Below are positions 23,001-38,000 of a stretch of DNA of 64,000 nucleotides, in pieces. Position numbers and translations under genes: made by a program. The DNA is taken from positions 2,852,001 through 2,916,000 of the forward strand of contig OX442323.1 of NCBI GenBank assembly GCA_949358305.1. The letters are read 5' to 3'. The stretch comes from Strigamia acuminata (taxonomy: Eukaryota > Arthropoda > Chilopoda > Geophilomorpha > Linotaeniidae). The stretch's first letter is position 1. Each line of letters begins with the position of its first letter. The notes beneath the pieces are model-generated. The model did not search any database and was not told the DNA's origin. It saw only the letters and a program-made list of their open reading frames with translations.

Positions 23001-26000
23001 CTCACTTTCCTCGCACTCTTTGCCAGCATATCCTGAATAGCAATTGCATTTGCCTAACTGGCAAGTGCCATGGCCGTGGCAGTTATTGGGACATCTGGCA
23101 GTGACATCCACTATTTATAAAACAAGACAAATGAACGGTCAGTTGCACGCACTCGCACTATATACACATTTGTCTCTTGTTCGCGAGAACGAGCAACTAT
23201 TAATCAATTTTCTAGCCCTTAATTTCAAACCTCAAACTTTCTTTTCTCACCCATTAATTCAGCTCAGGTAAGAATCACAATCCCCCGCCAACAAAATATC
23301 CATCAAACTTAAAGCCAATTTCGTCTCGCAAGCAGTGACTTTTCATCATTCCAAAGCTCTATCTCTCTAAGCTTTTTGTCTGGCGCTTCTTTCCCTCCGA
23401 TGGATTTGCCCCGCGCACGTCACTGCTCGTGAGACTTTGTGACAGTTGCAAACCTAATGGAAATAGATTATATGCTCGTGAGATGGGAAAAGGGACTCAA
23501 ACTGCTGGATCCTTTGCAAACTTGCAATGGTTTGTTTGTCTCACCACATTCTAACTACAATTTCCAATCGGCAATCATTCATCTCTATTATCATCACTGT
23601 CAAACGCACTGCGGCGCTGGTAACGAGCCTAGTTGACAATTCCCGAAACTTCGGACAATCACCCGAAACAAATGTCATGGAGTGCACTTACGAGCGAGTT
23701 CTGACATCATGGATATTGTGTGTGGGTATGAATCATCGTTGTACACGGATATAAACCACCAACCGGGCTCTAGATGCTCCAAAAAACTCACTTCCACCAT
23801 TGCTTGCTGTTTGGAAAGGAAAGAAATAAACAAATTAGGAAATTAACTGTGTCGTTTACAATTAAAATATTAAAATAAAGGACAGGTGTTCGAGGGATTT
23901 AATTAGCGGGATAAAATATTCCGCAAGTTTTTTTTTTTTTTTAATTTTTTTTTAAATTTATATTTATAAAATTCTGTTTTCTACGACGATTTGTTATGAT
24001 AACGGAAACGAGCAGGCTGCATCTGTTTAGCGATGCAGTGAAGCAGTGAAGACAAACCAAAAACTGTCATATAAATCTAATTTCTTCTAGCCCGTCCTTC
24101 ATTTCAAATTTGCAGCATAAATAAACAAATTAATAAACAAGAATAACAAAAATTTTAAAAATAAAAAAAAAACTTGCAAAGCTCGTTTTAAATGATATTT
24201 TAAGCACCTGCCAAGCTGAATTTAAACTGTTCGCTTTTTTTATTGCGTAAAAATAATTAAAAGAAGCTGCTATACGCTTTGGGAATTTAAAATTCAAACT
24301 CACCAAAGTAGATCTGGTTTTTTTGCCGATCATCCTTTGCTTGTGAATGGTCTCTTGAAAATCGTACTGCGTCACGGTGGGAGGCATGTGACGTCGACCG
24401 AAGATGGCGAAGTTGGCCGTCGGGGGGACGGTGAAGTTGAGGCGCACGAAGGAAACTTGCGTCTGCTTCAATTGCATGTTCCAAAAACCGTGCGCCGGCA
24501 CCGGATACGTGAATCGTTTTCCCAGCTGCACTTCGACTACCGGCCAGCTTTCGTAATCCCCCGGTAACACTCGTTGTGGATAAAGTGTGGGCACAATTGC
24601 TGAAAATTCAAATAAATTAATCCAAGGTTCACTTTAGCGACGAATCAGTTATTTTTTTCTATTTCTCTTATTTATAAAAATAATTTTTTGAAAAAAAAAA
24701 ATCAACACATTTCACAATCGCATAACAAAATTTTTTCTTTGCTTCCCTGCAATACACCGAAGACATTCTTTCGTTTCCCGGCAACACACCGACGGCATTC
24801 TTTTGCTTCCCTGCAATACACTCTTCGCTCGAAATTGTCCTATTCACATCCAACTCTTTTTCTTGAAAAAATAAAGGATAAAAGGTGTGTGTGGGAGTAG
24901 GTCCAGCGACAAAAGACACTTATTTATTTATTTATTCACTATCTCCTTCCATGCACTGATTCGTCCAAATATACGACTCAAACAGAATCGAACATGGCGC
25001 ACTGCACACTCAATTCAAAGTGCAAGCTGACAAGATCCATATCTACGACGCGAGATAACAAGAAAAGAAAAAAAAAATACAATCATAGTATATAAAAAGA
25101 AAGAAAGAAAAAAAAAATGTCTGACTCAACCAACCCTCGTACACAATGGATTCGAGTTTCCAAAAACTGATAAAAATTTCCAAAACTCAGCAAGTTGCAA
25201 AATTCCCCACCTTTGACATATCTGCATTACATTAATTACATTTCATTATCATAAAACGCACTTCCCACTTTTATTTAATCCCGCCAAAAGCCTTCAACTT
25301 CCATCGAATAATTGTGCAGATAACACAATCGCGCAAATCTGCACAAACTTTTTCCCTTTTTTTCTTTTATTCCTTCGTTTCGAATGAAACGGGTCCTTTT
25401 CTCGCGTGCCCGAAGCTCGAGACTAAACCGAGTGAAAATTCAACACTTGGGACGTATCTTAGAAGACGATGGATATATATATACGGCTAGAAAGGAGACG
25501 GATGCTGATTAGCTGCCTGTGTTTGTGCACGCGTGCAATCACCATTGTGATTTTTCCCCTCCCTCCCTCCCCCCGCCACTCTTTACTTTTCTTTCGACTT
25601 CCATCCTCATCTCGGCGTGTCAGGGCAACGAGTGCCACGCTTGCCACGCGAAATTGCGCCTTGATTTAGACTCTCACTAGCTGCCACCAACGTGCACAAA
25701 ATGAATCCTCACTCTCAATTTCGACTCACTGATTAAACAACAAATTGCTCCACCTCATCGTTTTTAATCAATTCTTCTGTTTTAAAAATAAATAAAAACT
25801 ATTTACGTCCGTGAATGTTGCCATAAAGGTCTTTAAATATACAAATATTGATCGTAATCAAATTAATCGTTAATCAATCGACTCAAATGATAATGTTATT
25901 GATATTGTAATTAACGATAACAACCGCGCCGTAATTAGACATGCAATTTTAGGCCTAAATACCATTTCAATTGCCATATATATTAGATATAATGAAAAAT

Positions 26001-29000
26001 TATTCCTGACCACGCCCATTTATTGATCGATTTTGTGTTTTGCAGAAAATTTAAAAGAAAAGAGACGAGAAGAGAAGAGAAGCAGTGGTTTTGGTTTCCA
26101 TTCATTTGGTTTCACGCAGTGCACCGGTGTTCAGCGGGAAGCCCAACTAAATGAAAAGAAAAAGTGGAGTACAGAGTTGGCAAACTTGTCTTCGTCATTT
26201 TCGCTCTCAACTGGATTTTCCATGACACTAGAGTGAACAGTGGGATATTTCAGCATTTTCTCTCGCTCCAAGGCGTCACTCGTTCGTGTCCGCCTCGTTT
26301 GTTTGCTCGAGCCCGCAACCCTCAGCGAAGTGTGTCGGAAGTGGCCCCTCCTCCAACTTGCCAAATTGAATAGAACGCCAGAATGGAACCACTCGCACTC
26401 AACACTGCTACGAGCAAGCGAATACACACTTCCTTTTGTCTCCACCAGTGCAAAGGGTCTTCGGCCATCAACGCAAATTCGAATAATATCCTCATTATTC
26501 CTCCCTGCACACTCGCCATCAATAAAATTGCACTCACATTCATCATGGAACCAGCTCAATTACCATTAAATTTGTCACTTTTTGCCAACCCTAAAATTAA
26601 AAACACTAATCATACAACCCACGGCCAAAAGTATTAGACCACTTCATTTTTTTGAAAAACAGAAAACATTTATTTCCTATAATATATTCGTTTCTCGTTA
26701 CAATAGTAATAATAACCTCGTTGTAGCCCTCAAATAATAGCCGCGGCTGTTATTCGAGGGGGCTCTTACATAAAATCGCCTGTTTCAGTCGCGGCTCTTA
26801 TTCGAGGGCGGCTACAAGTCGAGGGCGACTCTTAAGCCTCATAGGCTTTCAGAGTCTAAATATTTTTACAGTCTTAATTTTTCAACAGCACCATTTCAAG
26901 CGGAATGTTTTATCCTCTTATTGTTCAGAGTCTGATAAATTTGTGGTACTCATGAAATTGTCACCAGAAAGTTTCCGTACTCTTAAACTGTGTGAGTCAT
27001 TGTTGCTTGTTTTGCAAATGGCTGGCAATGGCAATGAAGCTTTGTCCGACTTTTCTGACTTAAATAATTTTAAAATCAGTTTTGGTCTTTTTACAATTAA
27101 AAAAGCATTTATTTTGTCTGAAATGCAGGCAAAAATATAATTCTACTGACCTTCAACAAACAACGTGTTCAATTGTAGTAGTTGGGTGTCTTTGTTTGCA
27201 ACCGGCTGTGACCAGTTGCAAATTTTAGATCAAAAACAAGGGAATTCTGGGTAGACAAAATTTATTCAGAGTCTGAAACAATTAAATTTTTCCATGCACC
27301 ATCGGGGCCGGAAACAATTCGTTTCCACTTGCAAGGGTGATTCAGAGTCTAAACAATATTTTTATGAGTACCACCCTTGGCAGGAAACTTAAGACTTTGA
27401 TTCTTGTTACCATTCCAAAGACGGAATGGTATTATGAGTTCTAGGCTTTAATCGGTAAAATACGGTATTACAAATTTGAAATGATGAAATTAAATATTAA
27501 AGAAAAGAGAGGTGGGACAAAAGTTTTAGACCAAAAATGAAGTGGTCTAATACTTTTGGCCGTGGGTTGTAATAATAATAATAATAATAAATCGGTTATT
27601 TCATGTTTTTTATTTATTATAAAATTTATAAAATTCTATTTTCATAAATCAAGTTGACATGAAACCATTGATTCGACTCATGAAAAGCTTAAGTCAACTC
27701 ATAAGTAGGAAACGCATAGAAAAGAGGGACTGATAAATGTATAGATAAATCATATATTATTCTTACTGCATGTAGGTTTGTCAGGAAAGTAAATAATTTA
27801 TAGACTGCATGTCAGTCATGAAAGAAGAGCAAACAAAATCGTAATTCTTTTCGATGATTATTTGCTTTTTATACAGTCAAAATCCCGACTAAAAAGCGTA
27901 GAATTTTTTTTTTTGTTAAATATTTATTATACATTGAGGAGTGGAAAAATAACATTGATTTTTTTTTCGATGGGAACTATAATACTAAGTCTTATCATTC
28001 AAGCCCCCTCTTGCGTTAATCACACAAACTGCTTTCATGATTGCGCTGCAATCTTCTCATCCGTTTAATGAGGCCGTTTTCCCCTTTTTTTATAATTACA
28101 AATTGTGTTTGTTTGTGGAAATATGAAATGTATTTACACTTACATTTGACTGTGGGGGAAGGTGTGCTGGCTGTCTCCACAGAGGCGAACTTTGCATCTT
28201 CGACTACGATACAAGCGTGATTATTTTCCAAATGAGTGGACATTGTACTAACGGCTATATAAAAAAATAAAAATAAAAATGAAAATTTAAAATATTCCAT
28301 TTTTTGTTTGTATATGAAATATTTATGGGTGAATTTTCAAGAAAATAAAAAAATAAAAAATTTTGTTTGTATTAGAAAAAAGCTTTTTATTCTTATCCAA
28401 ATAGATCTCTTTTAGAAAAAAAAAAAGAGATAAAAAAATAAAATGCACCTGGAAAAAAGAGAGAGGAAAAAAATATTAAGACATGCAAAGAGATGCTTCA
28501 TAAACAAATAAATGCAAGAGGGGAGACAATTCTATTTTCCGTTTCCATGGCAACCGAAAGCTTGCACCCATGCAAGATCTCCTGCTGGCCTTAAATCCGT
28601 TCCTTATAGATTGTTTCGTAGAAAAGAAAGAGAAAAAATAGAGCAAAAAAAGAAAAGAAGTTTAAATCCGAAAAGAATCTTATTTTCAACGCCCAATAAA
28701 AGATCGTTTCAGAATTTCTCGTCATTAAATTAATAAAATTAAAATTTTTTAATTTAAAAAAAAAAATTAAAAAAAACCACTTGCGGCCACTTTTACGTAC
28801 AAAATAGAAATTTAAAGAAAATTGGGGAAAGTTCAAAAATTAAAATGGAGGATAGAAACCATGCACGTGACAATAGGCGCGTTCAATTCCAAACGAGCAA
28901 AATCTGATTACAAAAACTTAATTATAGAATCGGTTTTTAACTCTGAACGAGTTAAATAACCTTTCCTCGTTGCAACTTGCTTCCACCGCCGATCTATTTG

Positions 29001-32000
29001 ATTTCAAAATGGCCGCCAGAAAAACGTGTTGAAATCGGGCCTAAATCCAAAGAATCCACTCCACACTTGGATTATGAAAATCGGTTTTTCGAGAATCCGA
29101 TTCTCAAAAACATGACTGGTTTTGCATCATTTCCTCCAGGAAAAATCGAGAAAATCGGTTTAAACCTGATGTTTAGAAAGTCTCATGAAACGGCCCTGTC
29201 TGTCCGTCCGTCATCAACGATTCCCCAAAAACTATAGCAGCTAGAGCCAAACCGACAACGGCATTAAATTCAGCATACCTATATTAATATCCTAAGGTAT
29301 TTTCAGATTTCTCCGACCTCCGGTTGAATTAATAAACCGGTTTTTGTACACTTTTAGCTGTTTTATTCCTTGAAAATTACGTCATGACGTCATTTCCGTA
29401 TTGATCATTTTTGATCAAATTTTGGTGGAATTTTGTTTGTTGTTGCTTTATATTGGCCAAAAATTTTTTTTTAATTGCTTTATTTTCTTTTATTTCGGTG
29501 TTTTATTTAGAGACAAAGAGACAGGGTTTAGAAGTCTAATATGTAATGCTTCCCTGCATTACAGATGTTAACTTATTTCGATTTGAAATTGAACGCGCCT
29601 GCTAGTGTTGTTCAGATTTCTCTGAAATTTAATTATTTAATGAATAAACGTCGATTTTCATTTTTACCTCCGAAATAAACGATCACTCCGGTCAAAATGG
29701 TTGTGAGGAAGATGAGGAAAATGGCCACGCACTTCCAACTACATCGATGAGAACACGACTTGCGAATGTGGAAGTTGGCCGAAGTAAACGACGGAGGTCC
29801 GCCCTGCGACTGCAGATTGTTGCGGACGGGGATCACGGGCATGACAGCGGAGGGCGGTGAAATAGCTGTCGAGTTGACTGTGGACACTGGCTGTATCTGT
29901 GGATGATGACCCGCACCGACCAACGGGTGCTGAGCTTGCGGGTGCTGGTGGCTAGGCCGCGGATGGTGGTTGTGTGGCTGATGGTTGCTGCTCGGTGGCT
30001 GCGACGAGTGGATTTGCTGTTGCAGTGTTTGTGGTAGCTGTTGCGATTGCTGCGAATGATGCCTGCAACAAAACACCAAACAAATACATTTTAATATCAC
30101 AACTAAAACAGAGCAATTTAATTCTGGAATTTCAAAAGGGAGGCTCAGGATGCTCTTTATGAAATCCTTACGAGGAAGTCGGAGAAGAGGGAATGAGAGA
30201 TGAAGAAAGACATGAGCCAGATTGCAAAAGAAGGAAAAAGTAATTTCCGCCCAAAGTCGTGAGTTGAGAGTGCAAAAGTGTTGTCCTGGCAGCTGCGCGT
30301 GGAAGTTTGCACGCGTCACGTTCCCCCCCCCCGTCCCCCACCCCCCACGCCATACAATGTACGCGAGTATACACACTTAACGCGCATTCATCCGTCCATC
30401 CCGACATTTGTCATTCATTACGAGAGCAAATAAAGCGCCATTCACCATTCGCTGCTCGCAAATGGAATACGCAATCACACCGCTCTCTCTCGCCCCACAC
30501 TAAACCAGTGGGTAATGAACGCTTGTCAATTTTTTTTCCAACAATTGTCCAACAAGACAACAACAACTGGTGGAATTCCAGAATGCAAACTCTTATTAGA
30601 CATCGTCGAGTGAGTCAGCAACTATCCACGGGCTAGATTGAAGCGCGCCACCTGAATCTTAAACAGTTTCTACTTTCATTTCTGCGCCAGCTTTAAGTAC
30701 ACTAAAACCATCACACTTTCTTCTTCTTCTTCTTTTTCCAGCTTGCTAACGGAGTGGTCTCTCTCTCTCTCTCTAACCTTTTACGTGCATTGTTCAAATC
30801 CGACTCGACGTGCCGGTTTTAATTTCAACAAACCGGTCGTTGGTGGTGAAAACGGAAACCAAATCGATGCGCGAATGCAAACATTGTTTTTGTTCAAAAT
30901 AAATAAAATTTAATTGCAGTTTACTCGCTAAAATCCCAAAAAACGGATAAAAATTAAGAGTTTTACGGTGAAAACTCGAATTTTTGAAGTTTCTTGTACA
31001 TTTTTACACAATATTTTAAAATTAAAAATCTGTTGAATGGAAGAAACGGTTCACTTGCTTCAATGCACTCGAAACAATTGAATATTTAGGAAAGAATCGA
31101 CGTATTTGTTGTATGTGGAAGCTATCGAGCAACCAACATCTGTGCTCTAAACATTTCCTTCTCACGCTACGCGAATAAGAGCGAATGGAATGGCAAAGCG
31201 AAGAGAATGGATGAGAAGATGCTGTTATGAAATTTCAAACTCAATAAATTTCCATGTAAAATTCCACAACTGACCGCAAGTTCAATCCGAATGGAAATTG
31301 CAATTGCAATGCACGAGAATCGATCGATTCAAATATTTACATCATTAAAATCTCCCGCACAAATATTTCACTAAAAAAAAAAATAATAAAATGAATAAAT
31401 AAATTCTTTCTTCAATTCCTCCTCTAGCTGTCGCTTTTTACTAAAGCCCGACACTTCCCCTGATGAAAATTGCCATGTTCCCCACCCCCAGCTTCCATAT
31501 ATTTATATCTTTAAGTCTAAGTGAGAGCATCGACATGACAGCGCAAGAAGTAAAGTTGAGACGAGCGAGGATTTATCGCCGCCATTTTTTATTCTTCCAA
31601 CGATACAACTTTGAAGAGCGTGAATTTAAAAAAAAATAACATTTCGCAGACCATCTAAATTCTAAATTAAGTCACCAGGTTTTTTTTTTCTCTAAAAATG
31701 AGTGAAAATGATTTTATTCTCCGAGTATTTCATGTTTACGAAGAAATTTAAGCAATTCGGTATTTGTCGAAAGAGAGCAACAAAAATAATCGACATTGTA
31801 TTCAAAAAAAATTTTTTGCGATTTTTAAATCTATTATTTTTTTTTATTGTTTGTTATGATGTTAAATGAAAATAAATAAAATCTCAGAATGAAAATCCTG
31901 ATAAGTTTTTGAGAAAAGAAATAAAAACACTTTTGGAGGTCAAAATTGACCCTATAGGTTGGAGTGGGGACGAAAAAAAAAATTGAACACAAATAGTTAA

Positions 32001-35000
32001 TTTGCATGTGCAATATTCCATTCGCTTTAAAAAGTTGTTGGCCGTGCGAGCTATAAAGTGGCTTGGCGTAATTCCCTTTACAGAATGCAGCACTTTTCGA
32101 AGGTAAATGAGACCGTCACCGCTCGCAGCCCGACCCCGCGTGGCAGAAAAACCACAACAACAAAAGCGGAATGTCATTTCCAACACAAAACAAACACAAA
32201 TTTGAAAAAGTCAGTGCACAGAGCGCCCTCGAAAAAACAACAACAACAACAGCATTAATTAATCAAGCGCTTCTTCCTCTTACGAACGACTTTCCAGCGC
32301 CGATGCACAAAAGAAAGCAAAAGAACAAGCATCAGGTATCGTGCAGCGGGTATCTCGCGTGTCAAATCGATAATTGCAAAAGAATAAAAAATAAATAAAA
32401 ATAAAAACAGAATTAAACAGGAGTGCATTTGCATGTGAATGGCCGTTTGTTCTGATAAGTCCAATTGCATACTCAGTTTGCGCGCTTCCTCTCTCGGGAT
32501 TTAACTACGTGACATCAGTCAAATCCAGGTTTATTTCAGAGGATTTGCCTCGGTGACATCCTATCCTCCTCCTATCCTCGTCTCACTTTACGCAGATATC
32601 CCTCTAATGCATCTTATTAGCCAAGGAAACGAGGCCTGCGCACTACGAAACCGAAAACGCGACCGATTTTTGCATTTTTCTAAATTTTTCTAAATTTGTC
32701 CAATGCAGGTATTTTCCGTTCTGCGTCATCAACATTGGAGGCAATACACGCGGAGCATCGGTATGGGATATGTAATGAAATCTTGGCAAACACAGATAAC
32801 ACGATCAGTGCACTCAAAGTGCGCCGGCGAAAGATTTCTTTAATGGCATAGCAACGTATACAACTCCCAAGAGTGTTTACCGGCCGACACGATTCAAACA
32901 CGTATTCTCCAAATGATTATTGATTGTTTATAATTCGGTTCGTGTTTGTCATCTGTTGGCGACACGGACTTAGAGACCTTAATTCGCACTCACCTTTAAG
33001 TGAAAAAAAATAATATAAAATAAAAATAAATCTTTGAATTTAAGGAAAAGACCGAATGTTACACAATGGAAAAACATGCGAAATAAATATGGAAATAATT
33101 CATTGGAAAAGAGCGCGGTGAAATATCAATAAGGCTGTAAATAAATGATAAATCAATAAGATGACGACATACATTTTAAAACACGCTTTGCGTATGTATA
33201 AATGATAGAAATATGTTGATATTAGAGCAAACCGCACGCGAAGCGAAGCGAAAAATGCAAAAGCGAATTATTTATACGCGTGTATTTAAAATAGATGAAA
33301 TGTAGCTAGCCGTATCATTTGGCCTTCAACTTTAATCAAGATGAAGAACGCTCACCTTTACTGTGCCGTCGCTGCACTCGCTCTCTCGCTCTCTCTCTCT
33401 TCTCCTCTCCAACCCGAAGGCACAATTTTGTAAAACTATCCTCGTGTGCCCACATGATAATGAGAAAAAGACATCTTTTACTCCTTACCTGTGTGTGCAC
33501 AATCAATTTATTGCAGTCGGGTCGACTCGGCGGCTCAAATTCCCCCTTATCAAGCACAACACAAACCCGTGTGACATTCACGCAACCCATCCCAACATAA
33601 CTTGGCACACACCCTGTCTTCTCCGACATCACAAATAACACAATCCAAAGAGAATTGAAAAACACTGAGAGAGAAAAAGGGTTAATTACATACATCTTAC
33701 TTCAATACTTGGCCATGAGAACGGGAGCGAGAGTAAAAATTGGCAAACAATAGTAGATAATGGATGTAAAAGCTTAGCCAGGAGGTTTGCAGCCGTTTGG
33801 TGTGCTGGAGCTCTACAGTCGAGCCGCCCTTTGGATTTCCGTCGGTTGGTGCCGCATCTCCTGCCTGCCCGTTCGCAATGAGCTAGTCCCAGTATTGATG
33901 CTTTTCATGGGCGCACGAGCGAAGCGAGGGGATCGAGATGCTGGGCAAACGGTGCACCGAAGCTCGCCTCACCACGCAAAGCTGTCGATCAAGTGGACAA
34001 AAGCTGAGATGATAATCCAGGCGAAAAATAACGTCTCGCTGCAGCCGTGCTCTGCTCACAAAACCGCCCGCTATGCCGCCGCACTTTCGCCGCGCTCTGA
34101 CACGCACTCCGACGCTGGCTGGCAAAAGGAGACAGGCCGCGCCGACCAACACTCAACTATGGCGGAAAGATTTGGCTCCACCTAGCGAGTATGTTAAGAC
34201 TTAAATCATGTCTCCTTTTCGAATATTCTTCCTCTTTTATTTATTTATGTATTTATTTATATTTCCGTTTCTTTCTTGCAAATAAATAAATAAATATTAT
34301 AAAAACGTCATTGATTGTCATCAATTTTCATCACTTTCCATCAGTTTTAGTCGATTTTTAATCACATCGCATTATTTTTATTGAATTTCGTCAATTTAAA
34401 GCACCAATTGCTTCAATAATTTAAAAAAGCAAATTTAATCGAACGGATTTGAATTACCATTTATTTGTTGGATTGTTATTTTCACACGTACACCTATGGG
34501 TGAAACAATATCCCCACAGAAAATAGGCGTTGTCTAATCTTCATTTTCTATTAAACCCTTTAAGAAAAATGTCAAAAACGTTTTCTTCTGCTTCTCTCCA
34601 CCGCTCTCTTGGCCATTTGCCATCGAGTAGCAAAAGCATTTATTTTCTATGTAACCCCACCAAAGAAAACCACAGAGAGAGAGAAATAGGACTAGAGAGA
34701 GAGAAAAAAAATGATAGAATGTAGTTGGTGGTTGAGTTTGATGCAGTTAGCCACGAGGGGAATAAATAAAAAAGAAAAAAACAACCACAAAAAAAATATA
34801 AATATAAAAATAAAAAATTTGATACAAATAATTATAGTTAAGTGCGTCATCATCATCATGCCATCATTATTCTCTAATTTAAATCGCAAAACGTTGATGC
34901 GAGTTACATCCAACCGATTCCATATTAAATTAAGGTCGAGTTCACACGATAGATCATTGCAATCACCCAATTTTTCCGCTTCTTGAAACCCTGAGCCCAC

Positions 35001-38000
35001 GAGGATTTCAAACGTAGGCAACCTCTAATCTGATTGCAGCAAATCATCTTCAATCCTCTCTTTTTCCTTTTGCCCTTTTCTTCCACTTGGAAACACTTCA
35101 AACCGAACAAGAAAACAACAAGACACAAAGTCCATAAATAAACAAACAAATAAATAAAATAAAACAAAATAAATAAAACAAATTCAAAGAGCAGACGAAG
35201 AAGACGCAGCAAATGAAAATTTTAATTTCCTCCACGAAAGCTCTGCAGCAAAGCACGGGGGCAGCTTTCCTAAAATTTCCACCTAAAACGTCGACTCATG
35301 TTCGCTTCTATTCCGACGAAAACCAAGGTGTGCAGCTGGCAAACCATAAACTATTTGCTATGGATCATTCACTATTACGAACCCTTGCAAGAACAGATCA
35401 ATAAGTAATTTCTGACTCAAATTACAAAGCTTAAGAAGCGCCTCCGTTCCAATTATCATCTTCCTGCAACTATCTGAGCTTAGTCATTAATTCCCACAGC
35501 CCCAAACGGGCCCTACCCCTAAAAAACGCCGAAAGGGAGAGAAATCTCCACCCCTAATAACTTCCTCCTCGATGGCAACATTAATCGAAACCCGGCACCG
35601 AGTTGCACACAATTAAAGAGACAAAAATCGTGGACGGTAAATTCGAAGCGCGAGTCAAATGACCCAATCAATTGCAGCGCGGATCGATAAGCAGGTGTGG
35701 ATTCGACTGCAGGTGGTATTCATTATTTCCCGTTTGGCCCGAATCCTGACACTGATCAAACTAAGTTTGCGTCCTTCTTTAAACCGCAATAAGGTTTTCT
35801 TTCTTAAAGCTGTTGCGGAAAAAGTCGAGTGGACACAGGTGCAACGAGGCCTTTGCCTGAGCTTCACCTGCCTCAAATGAGCTTTCAACTCGTCGCTACA
35901 GAAATGCCTTGTGCAAACACAACCTCTCATTTTGCTCAAATTGTTTCGCTGCAAACAAATATTGCCGACTTTAAATGTCGTTAAATAAAGATCAAAAACA
36001 TCATAATTAACAAGCAAATAGTCTGAACATACAATTCAATTTCAAATTTTCTCTTATATTTTTTTATCGATTAACTGCCTTTTTTGTCAGCAATTACGAT
36101 TTTGGTTTTTCGTGTGTTACTTTTGTTTAATGTAACTAACAACGTCTGAACGTCACCAGCAAAGCGTACGGTCATCGTTTGAGAGGTTAAATACGGAAAC
36201 AATACCGTACTTTTGCAAAAATACACTATTCATGACATCTCAGCTTAATTGCTCGTCGGGCGGCAGATGAGCGGCTGCTACGGCCAAACGCTAATAAAAT
36301 GTTACCTCGTATTTTATCATGTTACCTCGGTCTAAATGTTCCAAATCCGAAAAGTTTTTGTACCTGTGAAGAAAACCACATGGGAGCTCCTATTTGAAGC
36401 ACAGCACATTGTCACACTGTAGATTGGGTTACACGACACTACATAAGTAGACTAAATAATCATTGGCGCCACTCACGTTGCACTAAACTACAGAATATCA
36501 TATTGCCTTACTGTAATGTATACACAACATTCCAACATCAGCCGCGGCTACTATTCGAGGGCGACTCTTAATCGGTAAAATACGGTACATTTGGTCGAGT
36601 TAAAACTAATAAGTGAAAGGCAAAAAGTTCGATATTCATTCCCCTCAACTTTTAATTCGAGTTGATGCGTTGGCCCGATGCCAAACCTTCCGCTTTCCAC
36701 GCACACAAACGCGAGAAGATTGTGACTAAAGAATGACAACCTCACTTCCTCCTGCATTTTAATTTCATCACAATTATGCATCCTGATTGCTCATCATCTA
36801 TAAAGCGATTTCCTGGCCAAAACATCGGTTAGAAAGGAGTTGACGAGTGTCTAAACAGGTGCGCGACACCGACATGCGTGCGCCATGTTTAATATCGCAT
36901 AAAAGTGTACACGCTTCGAGGCTAACAACTGCACTCGGAAAAATAGGATAAATCATTGTTGGATTTCAATGATTTGTCCTTTACATTATAAAATAAAAGC
37001 AATGACATTCATAATCGATAACTAAGCAATAATAACAATACAGGACTCGCTCTTTTGAGCAGACGATGTTATCAGCGCATGCTGCTAAATGGAAACGTTC
37101 AACCGCGGTACAGAACCAGCATTAATAAAAATCGAGATCGATTGAACGCGACATCGAGACATTAAATAGCAGCACATTCATTACACATATCCGGAAAGTG
37201 TGTAATGTAAATATTCACAAACTATACAATATGGCGACAAACAACCAAACACACAATATTTCCACCACAACTCAATATATCCCCCTTTGTTTGGTTATTT
37301 GCGCCTTACAAATAAATGCTCACACAAGGTGTTAAGTCTGGGCTTGGGTAACCATTTGGTCATCACATCGGCGACATTCAGGGCCCCTGGAATATGCTTA
37401 ATAGCAAACGTTCCGCGCTCAAACCAGTCCCTGAGGAAATGAAGCTTTACGTCGATATGTTTATTCGCCCTATTCTCTATTCGGTTTTTGGCGTATTGTA
37501 TCGCGGGCATACTGTCCGCGTACACGCATGGGGTGTTCCGATTGATGCTGAACATGATGTCGGCATCGTAAAGCCTCTCTAGCCATATAATCTCCTTTAC
37601 GCCATCGACCACGGCCAGAAATTCACTCTCCATGATCGATAACGCAGTCATTGACTGCTTATGGCAGTTCCACATGATCGGAACGCCACCCAAATAGACT
37701 ATGTGACCCCCGAAGCTTCTCCTTTTGTCTGCATCGAGGGCAAACGACGCGTCGGTATACACAGTTAGATTATCATTTCGGCAATTGGAAAGATTAATCA
37801 TATAATCCGACGTATTTGCCAGATATCGCAAAATTTGCAATAACATACTAATGTGACGCGTCGAATGTTTCTCATTGTATTGTGAGAGGACAATGACCGA
37901 GAACAGGATGTCTGGCCTTGTCCTGCTCGCCAAGAACAAGAGACTTCCCACTAAGTTGCGATAGGGGAAAGTGGAATCAACCCGCTCCTTTTCCGTCACG

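Larger units (their letters stand above)
20974..23005. other. Ten-m intron 7
   Basis: The 2.0-kb intron contains a hairpin around GACCATTAGACGCAC (21830-21892), an inverted-repeat element (about 22060-22640) with an internal 30-bp tandem repeat, and two GTCCAAAAAGTCTGT strings (22697 and 22869) resembling mariner ends. The rest is AT-rich without recognisable content. Confidence 0.5.
24600..28143. other. Ten-m intron 4
   Basis: The 3.5-kb intron has no gene. Near 24740-24830 three diverged copies of a unit around TTTGCTTCCCTGCAATACAC occur. A Tc1/mariner-like element with nested repeats fills 26615-27569. The remaining sequence is AT-rich with no recognised content. Confidence 0.5.

Noticed and set aside
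33787..34185. 132-codon frame as a nested host gene
   Set aside because: No similarity, no splice context and biased composition. Nothing distinguishes it from chance in a locally GC-richer intron stretch.
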